Shown: in pieces, positions 15,645-23,580 of the stretch
Numbering within the stretch: the first letter of the stretch is position 1
How the letters are laid out: each line of letters begins with the position of its first letter
Assembly (NCBI RefSeq): GCF_002272875.1
Contig: NZ_MLAN01000003.1
Coordinates: forward strand, 62,001-126,000
Length of the DNA stretch: 64,000 nucleotides
Reading direction: 5' to 3'
Source of the DNA: Helicobacter sp. 11S02629-2
GTDB taxonomy: Bacteria > Campylobacterota > Campylobacteria > Campylobacterales > Helicobacteraceae
The notes under the pieces: model-generated
What the model saw: the letters and a program-made list of their open reading frames with translations, nothing else
The model's database searches: none
Told to the model about the DNA's origin: nothing
Position numbers and translations under genes: made by a program

Positions 15645-15878
15645 CTACTTTTGCTTAGTTAAAGCCTCTATACGTTCACTCATCTTAGCACCAACACCTT
15701 TCCAGTAGTTAAATCTTTCCATATCTATCTTAAAGCTAGCTGGTTCAGTTAGAGGGTTGTAGTAGCCTATAGATTCTATCCATCCACCATCTCTTCTTTT
15801 TCTAGAATCTGTAACCACTATCCTATAAAATGGTTTCTTTTTTCTCCCCATTCTAGTTAGTCTTATAACTGTAGCCAT
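15645..15878 (-). CDS. rpsP: 30S ribosomal protein S16
   Basis: A 77-residue ribosomal protein needed for 30S assembly. The body [20 protein letters not shown] and the segment [10 protein letters not shown] are diagnostic. I chose the ATG at 15878, which gives the standard MATVIRL start and has AGGA 6 bases upstream, over an ATG two codons earlier. It heads the ribosomal part of the operon and lies 39 bases after the TolC-like gene. Confidence 0.96.
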   Translation of the reverse strand: MATVIRLTRMGRKKKPFYRIVVTDSRKRRDGGWIESIGYYNPLTEPASFKIDMERFNYWKGVGAKMSERIEALTKQK

Positions 15879-15917
15879 GAACATCCTTTTGCAAAAAATA
15901 TAAGTCGATAGTATATC

Positions 15918-17180
15918 TTAAAACTGGGTGTTTTCAAGGTGATAAATTCTTGCTATGCTGATGGCTAATTCATACTTTGCCACGCTAAGGCGCGACTTTG
16001 CATTAGTCAAAAGTAACTCAGAATCTAAAAGCTCAACATACCTTGCAACTTGCTGCTTGTACTTATTGCTAACTATGCGGTAGTTTTCTTGGGCTTGGGC
16101 TAAGGCGACAGTAGCTAGGTTAATCTGGGCTTTGGCGATATTAAGTGCATTTATCAAACTAGTTGCTTGAAGTAAGATATCTTCTTTTAAGTCAACTTTC
16201 GATGAGTTTAAAGATAGCAAGTCTGCACTTAAAGCCTGAGTGTTATAAAAGCTTTTAGTTGCATCTAAAAAGTTCCAAGTTAGGCTTAGTCTTACTTGGT
16301 TTTGATTAGCCGCGGCTTGTAAGATGTTATTATCCCTGCTATCACTTAGGGCTATAAAGTTGCTAGTGTTAATATTTATCTTTGGATAGTAGCCTGATCT
16401 TGAAAGCTTGATATTTTGTCTTATAAGCTCTTCTCCTGTGTTAAATTGCTGCAATGAGATGTTGTGCTGATAGATATTTTTCATTAGCTCATCTCTATCT
16501 ATATTGAAAGTTGGAACTGTTATATCTTCTAAAACTGAAGGGTCTATAAGTGCACCAGTTAGCACTCTTAAGGTGTTTAAGTTAGCATCTAAGTCAGACT
16601 TAGTTTTGAGATTTTCAATCTCAGCATTAGCTATATTTACTTGTATGCTTAAAACATCACTTTTATCTGCAACGCCCTGCTTATAAAACTCCTTAGCTAT
16701 CTTTAACTGCACGTTTAGCAAGTCTATGGAATCTTTTGAGATAGTTAGTGCTTCTCTGTTTTCCAAAGCCTTTAAGTAGGCAATCTTTGTCATTAATACA
16801 AGATCGTTTTTAGTAGATTCTAAGGTATTAAGCTCTTGCTTATAGTTGCTTTTAGCTATCATTAAAGTATAGTAGTCTTTAAGGCCATTAAAGATATTAA
16901 AAGATGAGGTAAGTTGAAGGTTGTTTTGCTGGTAAGCAAGTCTATCTTGTGGGGCGTTATAGCTATAAAGATAGCCAAAGTTTATACTTGGTAAAAATGA
17001 AGCATAGGCATTTTTAATATCACTTTGTGCTTTTTTTACTTTGTAGCGCTGGGCTTCTAGCTTATAAGTATTATGCAGTGCCATATCTACCATCTTTTGC
17101 ATACTTAAAGCATAAGCAGACTGCAAGCCTAAAATGCTAAGTAGTAAAAAAGCTAAAGTAAACTTAAGCAACTTCGTCAT
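15918..17180 (-). CDS. TolC-like outer-membrane efflux channel
   Basis: A 420-residue exported protein of the outer-membrane efflux family: signal peptide to about residue 25 (AYALS), then two tandem repeats of long coiled helices and short strands. The coiled helices are easy to see around 35-60, 100-210 and 330-410, with heptad-like Leu/Ala spacing. It would form the trimeric exit duct for the RND pump encoded just upstream. The two genes overlap by 17 bases (17164-17180), which implies translational coupling. No periplasmic adaptor gene is present in the locus. Substrate unknown. Confidence 0.88.
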   Translation of the reverse strand: MTKLLKFTLAFLLLSILGLQSAYALSMQKMVDMALHNTYKLEAQRYKVKKAQSDIKNAYASFLPSINFGYLYSYNAPQDRLAYQQNNLQLTSSFNIFNGLKDYYTLMIAKSNYKQELNTLESTKNDLVLMTKIAYLKALENREALTISKDSIDLLNVQLKIAKEFYKQGVADKSDVLSIQVNIANAEIENLKTKSDLDANLNTLRVLTGALIDPSVLEDITVPTFNIDRDELMKNIYQHNISLQQFNTGEELIRQNIKLSRSGYYPKININTSNFIALSDSRDNNILQAAANQNQVRLSLTWNFLDATKSFYNTQALSADLLSLNSSKVDLKEDILLQATSLINALNIAKAQINLATVALAQAQENYRIVSNKYKQQVARYVELLDSELLLTNAKSRLSVAKYELAISIARIYHLENTQF

Positions 17181-20100
17181 TTGGCTTCCTTAATACAAAT
17201 AATAATAAAGATGGAATCACAAAAACTGATATGATAGTTGATACTAAAAGTCCACCAGCGATAACTGCACCTAATCCTCTATATATCTCACTTCCAGCCC
17301 CATTAGAAAAGATTAAAGGAAAGAGTGCTAAGACTGTAGTTAGCATGCCCATATAGATTGGTCTGATGCGTGATCTTGTAGCTTCATACACACTAGCAAA
17401 TATCTCCATTTTATGCTCTTTTAAGTTTATAAGGCTTTGATAGACGATTAATATGGCGTTATTAACAACTGATCCTACTAGTATGATAAAGCCTAGCATG
17501 GTTAATACATCAAGGTTTTGCACAGCTATATATTTATTTACAAACCACAGCCCTAAAAGCCCACCTGCAACAGCAAAAGGCACGGTAAATATGATGATAA
17601 AAGGATAGATGAAGTTTCCATAAAGGGCTGCAAGTATGAGATAGGTTATACCAAGTGCTAGTAAAAAGCCATAGCCTAGCTCGCTTGCTAGCTTATAAAG
17701 CTTATTGGCATTACCGCTAAAAACTACTTTGTTGTTTTCTAGCTCCCCACTTGCTTTTAGCTCAGGGATTATCTTATCACTTATGGTTTCAAGTACGCTT
17801 TGAAGCGGCATCTTATCACTTGGGTTAATTGAGATTAGAAGGTTTCTTTCTTGCTCATAGTGGCGAATCTGAGAAACTCCTTGAGTGTATTTAATATCAG
17901 CTAATGAGCTAAGTGGCACTATCCTTTTAGAAGGCGTATAGATTTGTGTATAAAGCATATCTTCTGGACTTTTTGCCTCTTGATTAGCAGTTAGCATGAT
18001 GTCACTTAAGCGTCCATAGTTATCTCTAAAGTCACCTACTTTTTTCCCATCTATTAGCACATCTACTATATTGCCAAAGCTTTTTACACTAAGGCCATTT
18101 ATACTTAAAGCCCTCTCATTTGGATAAAGCGTTATTTCTTTATTACCTAAATCTAAGCTAGGTATAGCTCTTATCCTAGCACCCGGAAGATACTTATGGG
18201 CTAGGTTTATAAAAGCCCTAGTGCTATCTATCATAGAATCTAAGTCATAGCCTATGATGTTTACATCTACACTAGAACTTATCCTGCTTGCACTAAACAT
18301 ACCCTGCTCTACTACAGTTCCTGTGATATTGGGTATGGAGTTTATAGTATCTCTCATAAGTGGGATTAGATCTTTTGCCCTTTTTGGATCAGCTGATATC
18401 TCATAAAACTCAACTAAAGTTGGACTTGCAGTTACAAAAAAGTCTTTTATGGCTGGGTATTTATCATCGCCCTTAAAGCCATTTACTTGCAAATAAGGCT
18501 TATTGTAGTTATATATTGCATCAGTTATCTTTAGTCTTTCAGCATAACTTAAGCCATTAGGTATGCTTACATAGCCTAGGATAAAGTTTTGTGAGCCCTT
18601 AGGGAGATAATCAAGCTTAGGAAAGATTTTTATAGATATAAAAACACTGCACACACAAAAAACTATGATAACAGCTAATCTTGTAAAGACATTTTTTAAA
18701 ACTAGTCTTAATATCCAATCTATTATATTAAACAAGAACTTGCCAACTATCCCAAGCATGGTATCAAAAAGCCACTTAGGGTTATAGAATCTATATTTTG
18801 AATTTATCGCTAGTTCTTCTACTTCGTTATTTTGTAAGATCTTAGTCTTTTTTTTCTTCTTCAAAAAGTACTTAGCCATGGTGTAATAAAGCATAGGCAG
18901 TCCAAAAAGACAAACTATAAAAGAGATTATTAATGCTGAAGATGAAGCTAGGGCTATATCAACAAAAAACTGCCCCATCTCATCTTTTAGCCCGATGATA
19001 GGTATAAAGATAGCAATAGTTGTTACAGTGCTTGCAAAAAGTGCACCAGCTACTTCTGAAACCCCATCCTTACAAGCCTCAAACATCCTTTTGCCCATAC
19101 TATGGTGCCGGTGTATATTTTCAACTACCACGATACTAGAATCTATTATCATAGATATAGCAAAACTAACTCCAGCTAGTAATATGACATTTAATGTCCT
19201 ATCAAGTGCGTTTAAAATGATAAAAGAGCTAAGGATAGAAAGAGGTATGATTAAACTTACAACAAAGACAGTATAAATACTTCGCAAAAAAAGATAAAGC
19301 ACAATGGCTGCAAGGATTATCCCTTCAAAGACATTTTCTTTGACTAGATTTATAGCATCTTGTATGAAAGAAGAGCTATCTCTTCCAAGGTCTATTTTTA
19401 TATGATTATCTTTTAAGATTCCTTTATTTAACTTAGCTGTTAACTCTTTAACGCTTTTTACTACTTCTAGCACTGAGCCATCATTTGTAGGGCGTATAAG
19501 CATAGTTACTGTTTCGTCATTATCATGGATATTTGGCGAAGTTGGCTTAGCAAAAGTATCTATAACACTAGCTATATCTTTTAGCCTTACTACCTTAGCA
19601 CCACTTGCTTTTATAACTGTGTTGTATATATCTTGCACATCTCCATAAACCCCTACAGTCCTTACTCTATAAGTCCTTTGAGCATAGTCTATAGTGCCTG
19701 CTGAGACGTTGATGTTTTGTGCTTGTAAGGCCTTAGTTACATCATCTACAGTAATATTATAAAAAGCTAGCGAGTTAGTATTTAAAGCTATGTGTATCTC
19801 ACGTGGGACGCCACCTGAAACTGTCACACTTCCAACCCCGGGTAGTCTTTCATAGTACTTAACTACATCATCCATCAAAAAAAGATACTTATGACGGATT
19901 GAAGACTTATCTAAACTCCTAGCAAACATAAACACAATAGGTGCTACATCATCCCCAGTAGGTCTTATAACTGGCCTATCTATATCACTAGGATAGCCCC
20001 TAACTTCATTAAGCTTAGAGCTTACATCTAAAAAAGCCTCATTAGTATTAGTCCCTATCTTAAACTCTAGCACTATAGAGCCAGCACTCTGCCTAGAGCT

Positions 20101-20349
20101 TGAAGTCATGGTTAAAAGATTAGGAAGATTTTTAAGATACTTTTCTTGTCTTTGGACTATCTCTTTTTCTACTTCATAAGGAGTTGCCCCCGCCCAAGTT
20201 GTAGTTATGGAGATGATTGGACGAGAGATCTTTGGTGTAAGTGCATAAGGCATCCTTATAACGCTTAAGTAACCAAAAAGCAGTAAAAATATCATGCCCA
20301 CCATGATAACTACTGGGTTTTCTAGACAGTAACTTATTAACCTTTTCAT
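17164..20349 (-). CDS. RND-family efflux pump inner-membrane subunit
   Basis: A 1061-residue proton-driven transporter of the AcrB superfamily with the expected 12-helix plan: one helix at about 10-30, a large periplasmic loop, a six-helix bundle from about 335, and the same repeated in the C-terminal half. In transmembrane helix 4, where AcrB has two Asp (D407, D408), this protein has IIDSSIVVVEN (D403 then Ser). In helix 10, where AcrB has Lys940, it has VVNNAILIV (Asn). Such D/N variants form a known subgroup of RND pumps. It is followed by its TolC-like partner, but no membrane-fusion protein gene is adjacent. An interdomain Lys-rich stretch (five Lys at about 494-500) is cytoplasmic. Substrate unknown. 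Confidence 0.9.
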   Translation of the reverse strand: MKRLISYCLENPVVIMVGMIFLLLFGYLSVIRMPYALTPKISRPIISITTTWAGATPYEVEKEIVQRQEKYLKNLPNLLTMTSSSRQSAGSIVLEFKIGTNTNEAFLDVSSKLNEVRGYPSDIDRPVIRPTGDDVAPIVFMFARSLDKSSIRHKYLFLMDDVVKYYERLPGVGSVTVSGGVPREIHIALNTNSLAFYNITVDDVTKALQAQNINVSAGTIDYAQRTYRVRTVGVYGDVQDIYNTVIKASGAKVVRLKDIASVIDTFAKPTSPNIHDNDETVTMLIRPTNDGSVLEVVKSVKELTAKLNKGILKDNHIKIDLGRDSSSFIQDAINLVKENVFEGIILAAIVLYLFLRSIYTVFVVSLIIPLSILSSFIILNALDRTLNVILLAGVSFAISMIIDSSIVVVENIHRHHSMGKRMFEACKDGVSEVAGALFASTVTTIAIFIPIIGLKDEMGQFFVDIALASSSALIISFIVCLFGLPMLYYTMAKYFLKKKKKTKILQNNEVEELAINSKYRFYNPKWLFDTMLGIVGKFLFNIIDWILRLVLKNVFTRLAVIIVFCVCSVFISIKIFPKLDYLPKGSQNFILGYVSIPNGLSYAERLKITDAIYNYNKPYLQVNGFKGDDKYPAIKDFFVTASPTLVEFYEISADPKRAKDLIPLMRDTINSIPNITGTVVEQGMFSASRISSSVDVNIIGYDLDSMIDSTRAFINLAHKYLPGARIRAIPSLDLGNKEITLYPNERALSINGLSVKSFGNIVDVLIDGKKVGDFRDNYGRLSDIMLTANQEAKSPEDMLYTQIYTPSKRIVPLSSLADIKYTQGVSQIRHYEQERNLLISINPSDKMPLQSVLETISDKIIPELKASGELENNKVVFSGNANKLYKLASELGYGFLLALGITYLILAALYGNFIYPFIIIFTVPFAVAGGLLGLWFVNKYIAVQNLDVLTMLGFIILVGSVVNNAILIVYQSLINLKEHKMEIFASVYEATRSRIRPIYMGMLTTVLALFPLIFSNGAGSEIYRGLGAVIAGGLLVSTIISVFVIPSLLLFVLRKPNDEVA

Positions 20350-20392
20350 CCTAAAAGATCCAAGCCATATGCACTACTTCACTTGCTAGCAC

Positions 20393-22432
20393 TTAAAATA
20401 AGACCTTATCTGTATCAGTTATATTATTACGCGGGAGTGGTGAGATATTAGTATAGTCATACTTCACTCCATTTATCGTAGCAGAGTGTACGCCTTGTGG
20501 CCTTTTAAAACGCCTATCTATACTAGGGTCTAAAAGCAAGAGATTTTTTATAAAGTTTCCAGCAACTGGTGCTGCTATCACGCCTCCTGCGTCATTAGAT
20601 CCTATGCTAGTATTATTATCACGTCCATACCAAACTATTAGCTGTACACTTGGAGTAAAGGCTGAAAACCATGCATCTCTAATATCATTACTAGTGCCAG
20701 TTTTCCCAGCTATATCTATACCTTCAACCCTAGCCCTTTTGCCAGTGCCACTTTGAACCACATCTTTTAAGATAGAAGTTACTAGGTAGGCTTGCTCTTT
20801 AGTTGTAATGTCTTTGCTAATAGGCACAAACTCCCTTACAGTACCATCTTTTGCAACTATCTTTCTTATTAGATAGGTATCTACTATAACCCCTCCATTA
20901 CTAAAAAGGCTATATTGTTTAGCGGCTTCTAGTGGGGAGATAGAAAGACTTCCAAGCACTACTGAAGGATCTTTTTGGAATCCATAAAAGCCAAAATCAG
21001 TTAGATTTTTATAGATGTTATTAAACCCAACTGCTGAAGAAAGATTTATAGTTGAGATATTTAGTGAGTGCTGCAGTGCATACTGCAGGGTCACAAAGCC
21101 ATAAAAGCCACGTGAGTAGTTTTTAGGCTGCCATATCTTGCCATCGCCTGCATCAAAGCGTCTAGCAGCATCTGGCACATGGCTTGCTGTTGAGTAGCCT
21201 GCATTTAAAGCCATTAGATAGATAAAAGGCTTTATAGCTGAGCCTAGTTGACGTTTGGCTTGAGTTGCCCTATTAAAAGGGCTTTTAGCGTGATCTATAC
21301 CGCCAACAAGGGCTAAGACTTCTCCAGTATGAGGGTTAGTAGCTACAAAAGCACCATTTAAGTTTTGATAGCTTGCATTAATATCTGCTATCTCTTCATC
21401 GCTTAAAGGCTTTAACTTATGGCGTTTTCTATAGCTAGCTACCTTTTCTATATGTCTATAGATGATGTTTTCATAGCCTTTTTTTAAGCTTGCTTGTGCA
21501 AGGTTTTGATAGTCTAAATCAAGTGTTAAATAGATCTTATAACCACCAGTTTTTAAGTCTTTAACCTTAGGACTTAAGATTCTTAAAACCTCATCTACTA
21601 CGTAAGGTGCTTTGTTTTTAGTTAGATTTTGATTATAAACTGTTGGGATTTCACTTATACCTTCTCTAAACTCACCCTCACTTATCCAGCCCAAAGACTT
21701 CATGCGTTCTAATATGACATTAGCCCTTTTTAGGCTTTCTCCAAGATGGCGCGTTGGGTCATAGTGAACTGGGCTTTTTGGCAAGGCTGCAAGCATAGCC
21801 ATCTCTTTTAAGCTTAAGTCTTTTAAGTCTTTATGAAAGTAGCCAAGTGCTGCAGTTTTTACCCCATAGTAGCCTGAACCAAAATAGATTGAGTTTAAGT
21901 AGCGCTCTAAGATTTGCTCCTTAGTTAAAACCTGCTCTACCCTGATAGATAAAAGCATCTCTTTAAACTTACGCTCTAAGTTTTTTTCTCTATTTAAAAG
22001 GATGTTTTTCACAAGCTGCTGGGTTAAGGTGCTACCACCTTCTGCATATCTCATATGTATGATATTTTTAAGCCCAGCTCTTAAGATCGCATCTATATTA
22101 ACCCCGCCATGTTCAAAAAAGAGTGTATCTTCAACAGCTAAAAGCGTCTCTACCATACGACCGGGTATCTCATCATACTTTGCATAGAATCTAAACTGAC
22201 CACAATACTTGCTTGAGTTAGCATTACAGTCTGTGTCATAGATGTTTGCTATAAGGCGATTTTTTCTATCATAGATTTGTGTTACTTCTGGAGGGTTGTA
22301 GTTAACTATAGAATCAATTTGCGGGCTTAGCTCTTTATATAATTTATAAGCATAAATGTCAGCAGCGATTACTACTATGATGATGATAGTAAGTATGCTA
22401 TAGCCTATAATCTTAAGTGTACGTACCATCAT
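20393..22432 (-). CDS. mrcA: bifunctional penicillin-binding protein 1A
   Basis: A 679-residue class A PBP that polymerises and crosslinks peptidoglycan. It has a membrane anchor at about residues 8-28, a glycosyltransferase family 51 domain (about 50-230) with the catalytic Glu in AVEDTLFFEHGG and the motif GGSTLTQQLVKN, and a transpeptidase domain (about 320-620). The transpeptidase triad is SAIK within RQLGSAIKPF, SLN within HSLNIS, and GKTGTS. Changes near these motifs underlie amoxicillin resistance in H. pylori; I see nothing obviously mutated but cannot compare residues. The ATG overlaps the preceding stop (ATGA), so it is coupled to the aminotransferase gene, as in H. pylori. Confidence 0.95.
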   Translation of the reverse strand: MMVRTLKIIGYSILTIIIIVVIAADIYAYKLYKELSPQIDSIVNYNPPEVTQIYDRKNRLIANIYDTDCNANSSKYCGQFRFYAKYDEIPGRMVETLLAVEDTLFFEHGGVNIDAILRAGLKNIIHMRYAEGGSTLTQQLVKNILLNREKNLERKFKEMLLSIRVEQVLTKEQILERYLNSIYFGSGYYGVKTAALGYFHKDLKDLSLKEMAMLAALPKSPVHYDPTRHLGESLKRANVILERMKSLGWISEGEFREGISEIPTVYNQNLTKNKAPYVVDEVLRILSPKVKDLKTGGYKIYLTLDLDYQNLAQASLKKGYENIIYRHIEKVASYRKRHKLKPLSDEEIADINASYQNLNGAFVATNPHTGEVLALVGGIDHAKSPFNRATQAKRQLGSAIKPFIYLMALNAGYSTASHVPDAARRFDAGDGKIWQPKNYSRGFYGFVTLQYALQHSLNISTINLSSAVGFNNIYKNLTDFGFYGFQKDPSVVLGSLSISPLEAAKQYSLFSNGGVIVDTYLIRKIVAKDGTVREFVPISKDITTKEQAYLVTSILKDVVQSGTGKRARVEGIDIAGKTGTSNDIRDAWFSAFTPSVQLIVWYGRDNNTSIGSNDAGGVIAAPVAGNFIKNLLLLDPSIDRRFKRPQGVHSATINGVKYDYTNISPLPRNNITDTDKVLF

Positions 22433-23580
22433 GCAGCCTTAACTGAAAAGCTTTTACTTAGTTCTTTTAAGTCCAAAAAGAAGCCTTTTAATATAGTAGT
22501 TTTTAGTCTTAAACTTATCCTAAGACTAGGAGTGCTAATAGTTGGTGGTCTTATAGCCCCAACAAAAAAGCCTTTTTTTTCTAGCTTTTTTTGCAAGCTT
22601 AAAAGCGTGGCTATATCTTTACACTTAAACATAAAGATTAAAGAATCTATCCTAACGCCTAGTATAGATTCTAGTAGCCTTTGTCTTTTTTCTATCTCTA
22701 ATCTTAAAAGACTTGCATTTTTATGTATGTATTTAACATTAACTAAGGCTAGGGCTGTATCAAAAAGACTAAGTGAAGTAGTATAGATGATACTTCTTGC
22801 CTTAGCGCATAAGAAATCTATCACATCTTTACTTCCTAAGATATAAGCCCCATAGCTTGCATAAGCCTTGCTTAAAGTGCCAAGGATGATGTCTTTTTCT
22901 CTTAACTTTAAGTGGTAGTGTTCAAAGATACCTAAAAGCTTATCTCCTAAAATCCCTATGCTATGGGCTTCATCAACTATCATATAGTAGTTTTTAGCCC
23001 TTACATATTCAAAGATTTTAACATCGCCTAAATCTCCATCCATGGAGTAAATCCCTTCAATAGCTACAAAAACCTCACCCTTAAAGTTAGGATTAGATTC
23101 CATAAACTCTTTTACTTTTAGCTTTAAGTCATAAGCATCATTATGTGAAAAGATATAGGCATTTTTTAGCTTTTCAGTTACAAAAAGTCCACTTGCGTGA
23201 TACTTCTCATCTATAAAAAGTACATCATTTTTACGCACTAAAGTATCAAAAAGACTTAAGTTCCCTAAAAAGCCAGACCCCACTAAAGTACAAGCTTTAG
23301 CTTTATGAAGCCTAGCGAGATAAGATTCTAATCTTTTGTGCAAACTGTAGTAACCATTAACTAGCATAGAAGCCCTAGGCTCGCCTTGCAAGCTAGGTTT
23401 TAAACTTTGGCTAAAACCTTCTTTAAGGCATAGTTTATAAGCCTTTTTAAAAAGGCTTTTTTTTGAAGTTAGACCTAAGTAGTCATTACTCCCTAGGTCT
23501 TTTAGTTTTGGGTTTATAACTCTTTTAGACCTAAATCGGTTGGCTTTCTTTAATGCTTTTATGTGATTTTCAAAACTCAT
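22429..23580 (-). CDS. alpha-oxoamine synthase-like PLP enzyme (BioF/Kbl family)
   Basis: A 383-residue fold-type I PLP enzyme of the alpha-oxoamine synthase family (8-amino-7-oxononanoate synthase, glycine C-acetyltransferase, serine palmitoyltransferase). Seen features are the N-terminal DLGSNDYLGLTSK, the cofactor Asp in IVDEAHSIGILG (D203), and the Schiff-base Lys in GTLSKAYASYGAY (K238). No other biotin or threonine genes are nearby, so BioF and Kbl roles cannot be separated from context. Its start codon overlaps the valS stop by one base and its stop overlaps pbp1A, so it is expressed with both. H. pylori has the same gene next to pbp1A. Confidence 0.85.
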   Translation of the reverse strand: MSFENHIKALKKANRFRSKRVINPKLKDLGSNDYLGLTSKKSLFKKAYKLCLKEGFSQSLKPSLQGEPRASMLVNGYYSLHKRLESYLARLHKAKACTLVGSGFLGNLSLFDTLVRKNDVLFIDEKYHASGLFVTEKLKNAYIFSHNDAYDLKLKVKEFMESNPNFKGEVFVAIEGIYSMDGDLGDVKIFEYVRAKNYYMIVDEAHSIGILGDKLLGIFEHYHLKLREKDIILGTLSKAYASYGAYILGSKDVIDFLCAKARSIIYTTSLSLFDTALALVNVKYIHKNASLLRLEIEKRQRLLESILGVRIDSLIFMFKCKDIATLLSLQKKLEKKGFFVGAIRPPTISTPSLRISLRLKTTILKGFFLDLKELSKSFSVKAA

